A DNA stretch of 64,000 nt from JBGANR01 sp044222225 (lineage in GTDB: Bacteria > Actinomycetota > Actinomycetes > Mycobacteriales > Mycobacteriaceae): the NCBI GenBank assembly GCA_044222225.1, contig JBGANR010000019.1, positions 23,046-87,045 on the forward strand, in the 5' to 3' direction. A model generated the notes under the pieces. That model was given only the letters and a program-made list of their open reading frames with translations. It had not been told where the DNA came from and made no database searches. The stretch's first letter is position 1. The number at the start of each line of letters is the position of its first letter. Made by a program: the position numbers and the translations under genes. This document shows positions 15,499 through 24,167 of this stretch, piece by piece.

Positions 15499-16518
15499 CT
15501 ACAGCAGAGCGCGGATGGCCGCTCCCACCTGAGACGTCGAACGCGGCTCGCCGCCCCGTCCGGCGAGGTCGGCCGCCACGGCGGCCTCGATCCGGCCGGC
15601 CCCGGCGTCGTCGCCGAGCTGACGCAGAAGCATCGCCGCGGAGAGGATCGCCGCCGTCGGGTCGGCCTTGCCCGTGCCCGTGATGTCGGGCGCGCTGCCG
15701 TGCACCGGCTCGAACATCGACGGGTTGGTTCCCGTCGCGTCGATGTTTCCGGACGCCGCAAGCCCGATGCCGCCGGTGACGGCCGCCGCGAGGTCCGTGA
15801 TGATGTCGCCGAAGAGGTTGTCGGTGACGATGACGTCGAACCGGCCCGGATCGGTGACGAGATAGATCGTCGCCGCGTCGATGTGGCAGTAGTCGACCGT
15901 GACGCCCGGGAACTCGGGTGCGACCTCGTCGACCGTCCGCTGCCACAGCGAGCCGCCGTACTGCAGCACGTTCGTCTTGTGGACCAGCGTCAGCCTGCCG
16001 CGACGGGCGACGGCACGGGCGAAGGCGTCGCGGACGACGCGCTCGACGCCGAAGCGGGTGTTGAGGCTCGTCTCCGTCGCCACCTCGTGCGGGGTGCCGA
16101 TGCGGATGACGCCGCCGTTGCCCGTGTACGGACCCTCGGTGCCCTCGCGGACGACCACGAAATCGATCTCCGGGTCGCCCGCCAGCGGCGAGGCGACACC
16201 GGGGAACAACCGCGACGGCCGCAGGTTGACGTGGTGATCGAGCGCGAAACGCATACGCAGGAGCAACCCGCGCTCCAGCACACCCGGCGGCACCGACGGG
16301 TCGCCGATGGCGCCGAGCAGGATCGCGTCGTGCTCGCGGATCGAGTCGAGATCGGCGTCGGTGAGCAGCTCACCGGTCGCGTTGTACCGTCGCGCGCCGA
16401 GGTCGTACTCGGTGGTCTGCACGCCGGGCGCGACGACCTCGAGCACGGCCAGCGCCTCCCCGACGACCTCCGGCCCGATGCCGTCTCCGGCGATGACCGC
16501 CAGCTTCACCGCGCTCAC
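15499..16518 (-). CDS. leuB: 3-isopropylmalate dehydrogenase
   Basis: A 339-residue NAD-dependent beta-decarboxylating dehydrogenase that turns 3-isopropylmalate into 2-oxoisocaproate in leucine synthesis. Seen: N-terminal AVIAGDGIGPEV, catalytic region LLLRMRFALDHHVNLRP, the Tyr/Lys region REGTEGPYTGNGG and HKTNVLQYGG, metal-binding DNLFGDIITDLAA, and NAD loop EPVHGSAPDITGTGKADP. The GTG start overlaps the serA stop by 4 bp (GTGA), so it is translationally coupled to serA, as in mycobacteria. Confidence 0.97.
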   Translation of the reverse strand: MSAVKLAVIAGDGIGPEVVGEALAVLEVVAPGVQTTEYDLGARRYNATGELLTDADLDSIREHDAILLGAIGDPSVPPGVLERGLLLRMRFALDHHVNLRPSRLFPGVASPLAGDPEIDFVVVREGTEGPYTGNGGVIRIGTPHEVATETSLNTRFGVERVVRDAFARAVARRGRLTLVHKTNVLQYGGSLWQRTVDEVAPEFPGVTVDYCHIDAATIYLVTDPGRFDVIVTDNLFGDIITDLAAAVTGGIGLAASGNIDATGTNPSMFEPVHGSAPDITGTGKADPTAAILSAAMLLRQLGDDAGAGRIEAAVAADLAGRGGEPRSTSQVGAAIRALL

Positions 16519-18098
16519 CGGAAGTCCACCTGCTCGATGCGGACGGCGCCGACGGCCTCACGGATCGCCGCGACGGCCTCGTCCGGCACGAGCCGATCGA
16601 CGCGCAGCAGGACGGTGGCGCCGTCACCGGAGGCGTCCTGCGAGAGGCCGGCCGCCTGGATGTCGATGCCGGCGTCGCCGAGGATCGACGCGACCTTGCC
16701 GAGCACGCCCGGCCGGTCGGAGTAGCTGACCAGCAGGTTGATGCCCTCGGCGCGCAGGTCGAAGTTGCGGCCGTTGATCGTCACGATCTTCTCGACCTGC
16801 TTGGGGCCCGACAGCGTGCCCGCGGCGTTCGCGGTCGAGCCGTCGGCGTACACGGCGACGACGTCGACGACGCTGCGGTGGTCCGGGCTCTCCGAGGACG
16901 TCGTCAGTTCACTGGTGACGCCCCGCTCGGCGGCGAGCGCCGGCGCGTTGACGAACGTGACGGCGTCCTCGACGACGGCCGAGAACGCACCGCGCAGCGC
17001 CGACAGCTTGAGCACCTCGACGTTGCGCGAGGCGAGCTCGCCGCGGACGTTGACCGTGATGCTCGCCGCCAGCTCCGGGCTGATCGCGCCGAGCAGCACG
17101 CCGAGCTTGCGGGAGAGCTCCAGCCAGGGGGCGACCTCGTCGTCGACGCGCCCGGTGACGTTGACGGCGTCCGGCACGAACTCCCCCGCCAGCGCCAGCC
17201 GCACGCTCTTGGCGACGTCGGTGCCGGCGCGGTCCTGCGCCTCGGACGTCGACGCCCCGAGATGCGGCGTCGCGACGACCTGGTCGAGCTCGAACAGCGG
17301 ACTGTCGGTGCACGGCTCCGACGCGTACACGTCGATGCCGGCCGCGCGGACGTGTCCGGAGCGGATCGCGTCGGCGAGCGCCTGCTCGTCGACGAGCCCG
17401 CCGCGGGCGGCGTTGACGACGATGACGCCCGGCTTCGTCTTGGCCAGCGCGGCGGCGTCGATGAGACCGACGGTCTCCGGCGTCTTCGGCAGGTGGACGG
17501 TGAACGCGTCGGCGCGCGCGAGCAGCTCGTCGAGGCTCACGAGCTCGATGCCGAGCTGGCCGGCGAGCTGCGGCGACACGTAGGGGTCGTAGGCGATGAT
17601 CTTCGTCTCGAACGCGGCGAGGCGCTGCGCGAACAGCTGGCCGATGCGGCCGAGGCCGACGACGCCGATCGTCTTGCCGTAGATCTCGACGCCGTTGAAG
17701 GCGCTGCGCTTCCACTGGCCCTCGCGCAGCGTCCTGTCGGCGGCCGGGATCTGCCGCGCGGCGGCGAGCAGCAGCGTGACGGCATGCTCGGCGGCCGTGT
17801 GGATGTTCGACGTCGGCGCGTTGACGACGAGGACGCCCTTCGCGGTGGCGGCGGGGACGTCGACGTTGTCCAGGCCGACGCCCGCGCGGGCGATGATCTT
17901 CAGTTTCGGCGCCGCGGCGATGACCTCGGCGTCTACGGTGGTGGCTGACCGCACCAGGATCGCGTCGGCCTCCGGCACCGCGGCGAGCAGCGCGGAGCGG
18001 TTCGGGCCGTCGACCCACCGGACCTCCACGCCGTCGCCGAGCGCCGCGACGGTGGACTGGGCGAGCTTGTCGGCGATGAGGACGACGGGCAGGCTCAC
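16515..18098 (-). CDS. serA: D-3-phosphoglycerate dehydrogenase, long (ASB + ACT) type
   Basis: First enzyme of serine synthesis, oxidising 3-phosphoglycerate with NAD. The 527-residue length is the mycobacterial form: a catalytic/NAD domain (VVGLGRIGQLFAQRL near 150; catalytic Arg in NAARGGLVDE; His in ATPHLGASTSEAQ), an intervening allosteric domain at about 318-450, and a C-terminal ACT domain (LLVSYSDRPGVLGKVASILGD) that binds serine for feedback inhibition. GTG start with AGGAG 8 nt upstream. First gene of serA-leuB. Confidence 0.97.
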   Translation of the reverse strand: MSLPVVLIADKLAQSTVAALGDGVEVRWVDGPNRSALLAAVPEADAILVRSATTVDAEVIAAAPKLKIIARAGVGLDNVDVPAATAKGVLVVNAPTSNIHTAAEHAVTLLLAAARQIPAADRTLREGQWKRSAFNGVEIYGKTIGVVGLGRIGQLFAQRLAAFETKIIAYDPYVSPQLAGQLGIELVSLDELLARADAFTVHLPKTPETVGLIDAAALAKTKPGVIVVNAARGGLVDEQALADAIRSGHVRAAGIDVYASEPCTDSPLFELDQVVATPHLGASTSEAQDRAGTDVAKSVRLALAGEFVPDAVNVTGRVDDEVAPWLELSRKLGVLLGAISPELAASITVNVRGELASRNVEVLKLSALRGAFSAVVEDAVTFVNAPALAAERGVTSELTTSSESPDHRSVVDVVAVYADGSTANAAGTLSGPKQVEKIVTINGRNFDLRAEGINLLVSYSDRPGVLGKVASILGDAGIDIQAAGLSQDASGDGATVLLRVDRLVPDEAVAAIREAVGAVRIEQVDFR

Positions 18099-18458
18099 GT
18101 TTCGACTCCTGTATCTACATTGCGGACGCCCCGCGCAGCCGGTGCCGCACGCGGGCGGCGGCAGGCGGGAGCACGTGTTCTTCGGGGCTCGCGGCCCCGC
18201 GCCGCGACGTCGCGGCTACGGGCGATGACCGTTGGCGCCCATCAGAATACGGCCCGCGTCCGGTCCGACGACGCGCGGGACCTGCCCGGATGCCTTCCCG
18301 ACGCCCCGCCGGGCGCGACTCGCCGCCGCCGCGAAGGCGATTCGCGGATCTTGTGCGCCGTCATCCACTCAGCGTCTGGTGGAGGCACCCGTCGGCTCGC
18401 TAGTCTCATAAGCGGTCTTCCACCACACGCTTAACACCGATTCGGGGTATCTCGCTTC
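18099..18458. other. Non-coding gap between serA and the protease gene
   Basis: About 360 bp between divergent genes. The serA end contains its AGGAG site and a TAGATA hexamer; near the other end TAGTCT (18401-18406) is a candidate -10 for the protease. The centre is very GC-rich with short inverted repeats but no ORF with coding character, tRNA or recognised riboswitch. Confidence 0.5.
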
Positions 18459-19118
18459 ATGAAGAACACGTTCACGGCTGCGCTCGCCGCCGTCGCTCTG
18501 ATACTCCTCGGCATCGGCGCGGCACCTGCCGCAGCGGCCCCGACGGTCGCGATCGGCGGCGGGTCCAGCATCCTCGTCCTCAAGGGCGGAAACGAGGCGA
18601 ACGCCTGCACCGTGACGACCATCGGCCGCGACGGCTCCGGCGCCCTCGTCGGCCTGACGGCCGGACATTGCGGAGACCCCGGCAACGGCGTGCTCGCCGA
18701 GGAGCATCAAGACGCCGGCTCGATCGCCACGGTCGTCTTCAAGAACGCCGGGATGGACTACTCCGTCCTCCGCTTCGACGAGTCGAAGGTCCGCCCCACG
18801 AACAGCGTCGGCGGCCTGCGCATCAACGGAATCCGCACCGAGGCCCCCCGCTTCGGCGAGATCGCCTGCAAGATGGGCCGCACCACCGGCCGCACCTGCG
18901 GCATCGTGTGGACGACCCTCGACGGCAGCCACCTCAGCCAGATCTGCGTCGCCCAGGGCGATTCGGGCGCCCCCGTCGTCGTCGACGGCCGCCTCGTCGG
19001 CATGGTCAACGCCTTCTACCACCTCAGCTGCGTCGGCCCCGAGACCGGCGGCAACATCGCCACGATCCTCGGCGACGCCGACGCCAACGGCCAGCTGCGC
19101 GGTTTCCACGTGATCTGA
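18459..19118 (+). CDS. Secreted chymotrypsin-like (S1) serine protease
   Basis: A 219-residue exported protein. A Sec signal peptide (KN..., hydrophobic 7-21, Ala-rich AAPAAAA cleavage region) precedes a compact S1 protease. The triad is His70 in LTAGHCG, Asp100 in GMDYSVLRF and Ser169 in QGDSGAPVV. Cys50 and Cys71 can form the usual disulfide next to His, and further Cys pairs exist. There is no propeptide of obvious length and no C-terminal anchor. Mycobacteriales carry many such small secreted proteases of unknown target. Shine-Dalgarno match is weak. Confidence 0.88.
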   Translation: MKNTFTAALAAVALILLGIGAAPAAAAPTVAIGGGSSILVLKGGNEANACTVTTIGRDGSGALVGLTAGHCGDPGNGVLAEEHQDAGSIATVVFKNAGMDYSVLRFDESKVRPTNSVGGLRINGIRTEAPRFGEIACKMGRTTGRTCGIVWTTLDGSHLSQICVAQGDSGAPVVVDGRLVGMVNAFYHLSCVGPETGGNIATILGDADANGQLRGFHVI

Positions 19119-19136
19119 CCCTGTCCGCGTACGACC

Positions 19137-19168
19137 GAGGCCCCCGGAGCCGCTGCTCCGGGGGCCTC
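19137..19168. terminator. Bidirectional terminator hairpin
   Basis: A perfect 14-bp stem GAGGCCCCCGGAGC and 4-nt loop, centred between the convergent protease and ilvC genes. Confidence 0.8.
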
Positions 19169-19185
19169 GTCATCGATCGCGCTTG

Positions 19186-20199
19186 TTACGCGGTCTCGGT
19201 GATCGGCCGATCGACCCAGCTCATCAGGTCGCGCAGCTTCTTGCCGGTGACCTCGATCGAGTGCTCGGCGTTCGCCTTGCGCAGACCCTCGAGCTCGGTG
19301 TTGCCGCCCTCGACGTTCGCGACGAGGCGCTTGACGAAGGTGCCGTCCTGGATGTCGGCGAGGATGGCCTTCATCCGCTCCTTCGTGCCGGCGTCGATGA
19401 CGCGCGGGCCCGAGAGGTAGCCGCCGAACTCGGCGGTGTCGGAGACGGAGTAGTTCATCCGCGCGATGCCGCCCTCGTACATGAGGTCGACGATGAGCTT
19501 GAGCTCGTGCAGCACCTCGAAGTAGGCCATCTCGGGGGCGTAGCCCGCCTCGACCATCACCTCGAAGCCCGTCTTGACGAGCTCCTCGGTGCCGCCGCAG
19601 AGAACGGCCTGCTCACCGAACAGATCGGTCTCGGTCTCTTCCTTGAACGTCGTCTTGATGACGCCCGCCCGGGTGCCGCCGATGCCGCGCGCGTAGGACA
19701 GCGCGAGCGCCTCGCCCTCGCCCTTGGGGTCCTGCGCGATGGCGATGAGCGCCGGGACGCCCTTGCCGTCGACGAACTGGCGACGGACGAGGTGGCCCGG
19801 GCCCTTCGGCGCGACCATGCCGACCGTCACGTTCTCCGGCGCCTTGATGAGACCGAAGTGGATGTTGAGGCCGTGCCCGAAGAACAGCGCGTCGCCGTCC
19901 TTGAGGTTGGGCTCGATGTCCTCGGTGAAGATCGACGCCTGCGCGGTGTCCGGTGCGAGCAGCATGATGACGTCGGCCCAGGCGGAGACCTCCGCGGGGG
20001 TGCCGACCGTCAGGCCCGCCTCTTCGGCCTTCGGGCGCGACTTGCTGCCCTCCTTGAGGCCGATCCGGACGTCGACGCCCGAGTCGCGCAGGCTCAGCGA
20101 GTGCGCGTGCCCCTGGCTGCCGTAGCCGATCACAGCGACCTTGCGGCCCTGGATGATCGACAGATCGGCGTCGTCGTCGTAGAACATCTCGACTGCCAC
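19186..20199 (-). CDS. ilvC: Ketol-acid reductoisomerase
   Basis: A class I enzyme (337 residues) that isomerises and reduces acetolactate/acetohydroxybutyrate with NADPH and Mg2+ in valine, isoleucine and leucine synthesis. The Rossmann loop GYGSQGHAHSLSL is followed by GLKEGSKSRPKAEEAG for NADPH phosphate; the knotted C-terminal domain holds the acids in FGEQAVLCGG and EVLHELKLIVDLMYEGG. It lies about 85 bp after ilvN on the same strand and is probably part of an ilvBNC unit under the upstream attenuator. Confidence 0.97.
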   Translation of the reverse strand: MAVEMFYDDDADLSIIQGRKVAVIGYGSQGHAHSLSLRDSGVDVRIGLKEGSKSRPKAEEAGLTVGTPAEVSAWADVIMLLAPDTAQASIFTEDIEPNLKDGDALFFGHGLNIHFGLIKAPENVTVGMVAPKGPGHLVRRQFVDGKGVPALIAIAQDPKGEGEALALSYARGIGGTRAGVIKTTFKEETETDLFGEQAVLCGGTEELVKTGFEVMVEAGYAPEMAYFEVLHELKLIVDLMYEGGIARMNYSVSDTAEFGGYLSGPRVIDAGTKERMKAILADIQDGTFVKRLVANVEGGNTELEGLRKANAEHSIEVTGKKLRDLMSWVDRPITETA

Positions 20200-20284
20200 T
20201 AGCTCATTCCCTTCTCAGTACTGCTCTTCGGTACTACATACATGGTCACCGGCGTGGACGCCGGTGTGGAACTCCGACCGACGC

Positions 20285-20788
20285 TCAGCGCAGCGCCGAC
20301 ATCGACTTCGGGCCGCGCCCCACGGCGACGACCCCGGACTGGGCGATCTCCCGGATCCCGTACGGGTCGAGGACCCGCAGCAACGCGTCCAGCTTGTCCA
20401 CGGTGCCGGTCGCTTCGATCGTCAGCGATTCAGGCGACACGTCGATCACCTTCGCGCGGAACAGGTTGACCGTCTCGATGACCTCCGGACGCGTGCCGGC
20501 GTCGGCGCGCACCTTGATCATCATGAGCTCGCGAGCGACCGAGGAGGACGGGTCCTGCTCGACGATCTTGAGCACGTTGATCAGCTTGTTCAGCTGTTTG
20601 GCCACCTGCTCCAGCGGCAGATCGTCGACGGCGACGACGATCGTCATCCGCGAGACGCCCTTGAGCTCGGTGGCACCGACGGCCAGCGAGATGATGTTGA
20701 AGCCGCGTCGCGAGAACAGCGCCGCGACCCGCGCGAGCACACCCGGCCGGTCCTCGACGAGCACGCTCAGCGTGTGATTGCTGGTCAC
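20285..20788 (-). CDS. ilvN: Acetolactate synthase small (regulatory) subunit
   Basis: A 167-residue regulatory partner of IlvB that confers valine feedback inhibition. An N-terminal ACT domain (LSVLVEDRPGVLARVAALFSRRGFNI) is followed by the family's second half. Its GTG start overlaps the ilvB stop by 4 bp, giving 1:1 coupled synthesis. Confidence 0.96.
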   Translation of the reverse strand: MTSNHTLSVLVEDRPGVLARVAALFSRRGFNIISLAVGATELKGVSRMTIVVAVDDLPLEQVAKQLNKLINVLKIVEQDPSSSVARELMMIKVRADAGTRPEVIETVNLFRAKVIDVSPESLTIEATGTVDKLDALLRVLDPYGIREIAQSGVVAVGRGPKSMSALR

Positions 20789-22659
20789 TTCCCCTCCTCA
20801 GCGGTCGTCTTGCCCGCGGGGTCCATCGCGGCATGGATGACGGCCGGTTCGGCCGCCGCCGTGTCGTCGTCGAACAGCGGACGGATGCCGCGGGCGAACA
20901 TGATCTGGTCGTTGCCGGTGCCGGCGGCGACCATCGGCCAGACCTGCGCGTCGGCACCGACGATGAAGTCGATGACGACGGGCCGGTCGTTGATCTCGCG
21001 CGCCTGCGCGATGACCGATGCGACGTCCTCCTCGCGGGTCACGCGGAAGGAGACGCAGCCGAGAGCCTCGGAGAGCTTGACGAAGTCCGGGATCATCCGG
21101 GTGTGCGTCTGCAGATCCGTGTTGCTGTAGCGCTCGTCGTAGAAGAGCGTCTGCCACTGCCGGACCATGCCGAGGTTGCCGTTGTTGATGAGGGCCACCT
21201 TGATGGGGATGCCCTCGATGGCGCAGGTCGCCAGTTCCTGATTGGTCATCTGGAAGCAGCCGTCGCCGTCGACGGCCCACACCTCGGCGTCGGGACGGCC
21301 CATCTTGGCCCCCATCGCCGCGGGGACGGCGTAGCCCATCGTGCCGAGTCCGCCCGAGTTGAGCCAGGTGCGCGGGTTCTCGTACTTGATGAACTGCGCG
21401 GCCCACATCTGGTGCTGGCCGACGCCGGCGCAGTAGATCGCGTCCGGCCCGGCGGCCTTCGACAGCTCCTCCAGCACGAACTCCGGCGAGAGCATGCCGT
21501 CGGTCGGCTTGTCGTAGGACAGCGGGTACGACGTGCGGATGCGGTCGAGGTACTCCCACCAGCCGGAGAGGTCCGGGGCGGGGGTGCCGGTGGCGCGCTC
21601 GTCACGGATCGCCTCGACCAGCTCGGCGATCACCTCACGGCAGTCGCCGACGATCGGGACGTCGGCGTGCCGGTTCTTGCCGATCTCCGCCGGGTCGATG
21701 TCCGCGTGGATGACCTTGGCGTCCGGCGCGAACGAGTCGAGCGAGCCGGTGACGCGGTCGTCGAAACGCGCGCCGAGGGTGACCAGCAGATCCGACTTCT
21801 GCAACGCCGCGACGGCCGCGACCGTCCCGTGCATACCGGGCATCCCGAGGTGCTGGACGTGGCTGTCCGGGAACGCACCGCGCGCCATGAGCGTCGTGAC
21901 GACCGGGATCCCGGTCAGCTCGGCGAGCGCCTTGAGCTCCGCCGACGCGTTCGCCTTGATGACGCCGCCGCCGACGTAGAGCACCGGCGAGGACGCCGCC
22001 GCGATGAGCCGCGCCGCCTCCCGCACCTGCTTGCCGTGCGGCTTGGTGACGGGCCGGTAGCCGGGCAGGTCGATCTGCGGCGGCCAGGAGAACGTCGTCT
22101 GCGCCTGCAGGACGTCCTTGGGGATGTCGACGAGGACGGTGCCGGGACGTCCGCTCTCGGCGAGGTAGAAGGCCTCGGCCATGATCTTCGGGATCTCGGC
22201 GCCCGAGCCGACGAGGAAGTTGTGCTTGGTGATCGGCATCGTGATCCCGGAGATGTCCGCCTCCTGGAAGGCGTCCGTCCCGATCAGCGGACGGCCGACC
22301 TGCCCGGTGATCGCGACCATCGGGACCGAGTCCATCTGGGCGTCGGCGATGGGTGTCACGAGGTTCGTCGCCCCGGGGCCGGAGGTCGCCATGCACACGC
22401 CGACGCGGCCGGTCGCCTGGGCGTAGCCCGTGGCGGCGTGGCCGGCGCCCTGCTCGTGCCGGACGAGGATGTGCCGCACCTTCTTCGAATCGAGCAGTGG
22501 GTCGTAGACGGGAAGGACCGCGCCGCCCGGCAGGCCGAAGACGACGTCGACGCCGAGCTCCTCGAGGGACCGGACGACGGCCTGCGCGCCACTCATCCGT
22601 TCGGGGGCCGGTCGCGTCGGCTGCGGCCGCGGTTGCGGTCGCGCTGCAGGTGCGCTCAC
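20785..22659 (-). CDS. ilvB: Acetolactate synthase large subunit
   Basis: The catalytic ThDP- and FAD-dependent subunit (624 residues) that condenses pyruvate with pyruvate or 2-oxobutyrate, the first common step of branched-chain amino-acid synthesis. The catalytic Glu is in RHEQGAGHAA, the FAD region in the middle third, and the ThDP/Mg motif is GDGCFQMTNQELATC...NNGNLGM. GTG start with GAGGAG 6 nt upstream. The preceding 140 nt hold a complete attenuator (promoter, Ile-Ile-Val-Leu leader peptide, terminator), so expression responds to charged branched-chain tRNAs. Confidence 0.97.
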   Translation of the reverse strand: MSAPAARPQPRPQPTRPAPERMSGAQAVVRSLEELGVDVVFGLPGGAVLPVYDPLLDSKKVRHILVRHEQGAGHAATGYAQATGRVGVCMATSGPGATNLVTPIADAQMDSVPMVAITGQVGRPLIGTDAFQEADISGITMPITKHNFLVGSGAEIPKIMAEAFYLAESGRPGTVLVDIPKDVLQAQTTFSWPPQIDLPGYRPVTKPHGKQVREAARLIAAASSPVLYVGGGVIKANASAELKALAELTGIPVVTTLMARGAFPDSHVQHLGMPGMHGTVAAVAALQKSDLLVTLGARFDDRVTGSLDSFAPDAKVIHADIDPAEIGKNRHADVPIVGDCREVIAELVEAIRDERATGTPAPDLSGWWEYLDRIRTSYPLSYDKPTDGMLSPEFVLEELSKAAGPDAIYCAGVGQHQMWAAQFIKYENPRTWLNSGGLGTMGYAVPAAMGAKMGRPDAEVWAVDGDGCFQMTNQELATCAIEGIPIKVALINNGNLGMVRQWQTLFYDERYSNTDLQTHTRMIPDFVKLSEALGCVSFRVTREEDVASVIAQAREINDRPVVIDFIVGADAQVWPMVAAGTGNDQIMFARGIRPLFDDDTAAAEPAVIHAAMDPAGKTTAEEGK

Positions 22660-22687
22660 TGCACACTCCTCTTCCTTGAGTACGGCA

Positions 22688-22721
22688 ACAAAAAACCCTC
22701 GCCGGACCTGCCGGGCGAGGG
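22688..22721 (-). terminator. Attenuator terminator in the ilvB leader
   Basis: On the minus strand a CCCTCGCC...GGCGAGGG hairpin is followed directly by TTTTTT. It lies between the leader peptide stop and ilvB, the position expected for an amino-acid attenuator. Confidence 0.88.
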
Positions 22722-22753
22722 TGCGCGTCGATGCCGAGGTACGAGCGTACGTC

Positions 22754-22798
22754 TCAGGCGGCGACGCGCCGCATGAGTACGATAATCCCGTTCGACAT
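22754..22798 (-). CDS. ilvB leader peptide (14 aa, Ile-Ile-Val-Leu)
   Basis: A short ORF encoding MSNGIIVLMRRVAA. The run Ile-Ile-Val-Leu supplies regulatory codons for all three branched-chain amino acids. When their tRNAs are charged the ribosome reads through and the downstream hairpin stops transcription; when scarce it stalls and ilvBNC is expressed. Such leaders are established for ilvB in other actinobacteria (e.g. Corynebacterium). The ATG lies only 2-3 nt after the predicted transcription start. Confidence 0.85.
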   Translation of the reverse strand: MSNGIIVLMRRVAA

Positions 22799-22807
22799 CA
22801 CTCGGCC

Positions 22808-22837
22808 ACCGTAGGCTTCCGGCGCGCGGCGCGTCAA
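22808..22837 (-). promoter_or_regulatory. SigA-type promoter of the ilvBNC leader
   Basis: Minus-strand TTGACG (22832-22837), an 18-bp spacer, and TACGGT (22808-22813), 9 nt before the leader peptide ATG. The best consensus match to a housekeeping promoter in the window. Confidence 0.7.
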
Positions 22838-22951
22838 ATCCCGGAACGGCCTGTCTCAGTGAATGGGATCGTCGGCTACGGCAGCGCCGCGGCGCCCATC
22901 ACCCTTGCGCTCGCCTCGGCTCGCTTCCGACTCACAAACACACCCTTGTCA

Positions 22952-22972
22952 CTACGTATATTTCTACATACA
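22952..22972 (+). promoter_or_regulatory. AT-rich repeat upstream of the EXLDI-like gene
   Basis: Direct repeats CTACGTATA and CTACATACA (12-nt period) immediately before the gene, overlapping a GTAT...ATAC inverted arrangement. AT-rich against the local background; likely promoter or operator. Confidence 0.4.
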
Positions 22973-22980
22973 CTTGGTCC

Positions 22981-23532
22981 ATGCCGAACAAGACCATCTA
23001 CGTCTCAGACGACGATCTGCCGCTGTTCGCCCGGGCGCAGGAGCTGGTGGGCGGGAACATCTCCGGCGCCGTCGTCGCCGCGCTGCGCATGTTCGTCGAC
23101 CTCCAGGACGCCCGCGAGGCGGGCTACGACACCGTCGTCGTCCGCGTCGGCAAGCACGGCGTACGGCGGCAGCGGTTCGTCGGCCGCCTGCTCGCCTCCG
23201 ACACCCGTTACTCCGACGACGACGGCGTCGGCGTCGCGCGGCGCGTCTACCAGGGGCGCGGCGGCCGATTCGCGCTGCACACCCATCGCGTCGACTGGGA
23301 CGACTACCGCCCCGAGGACCAGACCGCGGCGACGAAGGGCAACTGGCTCAAGAGCCTCACGGGGTTGACGAGCCTGCGCAGCACGCTCGGGATCGACCTG
23401 CCCGACTGGGGCGACTACACCCTGGAACTCGTCGACACCTTCGACGAGCTCGTCGCGCGCCTGCCCGCCGGGCTGGCACGCCAAGTGGCCGCGGCCGTCG
23501 ACAGGCCCGACATCGAGGACATCGACGTGTAG
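22981..23532 (+). CDS. EXLDI-family-like protein with N-terminal ribbon-helix-helix-like region
   Basis: A 183-residue cytoplasmic protein. The N-terminus (MPNKTIYVSDDDLPLFARAQE, then GGNISGAVVAALRMFVD) has the look of a ribbon-helix-helix segment, and the whole resembles the actinobacterial EXLDI family, named for a C-terminal E-x-L-D-I; here the end is IEDIDV, a degenerate version. Members often sit beside ABC transporters and TetR genes; none is adjacent here. ATG at 22981 behind an AT-rich promoter. Function unknown; the family call is from memory of the motif. Confidence 0.6.
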   Translation: MPNKTIYVSDDDLPLFARAQELVGGNISGAVVAALRMFVDLQDAREAGYDTVVVRVGKHGVRRQRFVGRLLASDTRYSDDDGVGVARRVYQGRGGRFALHTHRVDWDDYRPEDQTAATKGNWLKSLTGLTSLRSTLGIDLPDWGDYTLELVDTFDELVARLPAGLARQVAAAVDRPDIEDIDV

Positions 23533-23668
23533 CGCTGGATCGTCGCACTCGCGTGGTGCGCGATCGCCGGATATCCGTGGGCGACGCGCGCCTTCCGGCG
23601 GGGTCTGGCGCGGGCCTGAACATCCGGCTGTCCCCGCGGCGTCCCCATCGCCGACGGCACGTGGAACA

Positions 23669-24109
23669 ATGGAAGCCGTGTCCGGATCGTCGTCTGATAA
23701 GAAACAGCCCACCGCGGCCTCCACCGCGGCACGATCCGACCGCCCGGATCGCACCGTGTTCGGGACCCAGAGACTCGCGATCATCGGCGTCATCATGTTC
23801 GCGATCGGATGCGCCTCCGTCGCCGGCGGGTCGATGCGCTACTTCGGCTGGACCCTCGTCCTGCCGTTGATCGCCGCCTACGCGATCTTCCGCGTCCGCA
23901 CCGTCGTCGACAGCAAGGGCGTCACCGCGCGGTCGCTCTTCCGCACCCGCCGGGCCGCATGGGACGACGTCCGCGGCGTGCGAGTACCGCCGCGGGGACC
24001 GGTGCGCGTCGTCGCCGTCGACACCGAGTTCCCGCTGCCGTCGGTCTACCCGGCCGACCTCGCACGCCTCGCCGCCGTCAGCGGCGGGCGACTTCCCGAC
24101 CTGTCCTGA
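23669..24109 (+). CDS. Cfp6-like PH-domain membrane protein
   Basis: A 146-residue protein with about 30 polar N-terminal residues, two transmembrane segments (about 35-75) and a bacterial PH domain (RVRTVVDSKGVTARSLFRTRRAAWDDVRGVRVP...). It matches the low-molecular-weight antigen Cfp6 (Rv3004) in sequence pattern and in place beside ilvB. GTG at 23678 is an alternative, possibly leaderless, start. Role unknown. Confidence 0.85.
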   Translation: MEAVSGSSSDKKQPTAASTAARSDRPDRTVFGTQRLAIIGVIMFAIGCASVAGGSMRYFGWTLVLPLIAAYAIFRVRTVVDSKGVTARSLFRTRRAAWDDVRGVRVPPRGPVRVVAVDTEFPLPSVYPADLARLAAVSGGRLPDLS

Positions 24110-24167
24110 AAGCAGTCCCTCCCGGCATCAGCCCACGCCGGGCCAGCACCGATCCGAGGTACCCCCG

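Noticed and set aside
20833..22776. 647-codon open frame antisense to ilvB
   Set aside because: Shadow of ilvB; no domain-like sequence and no ribosome site.
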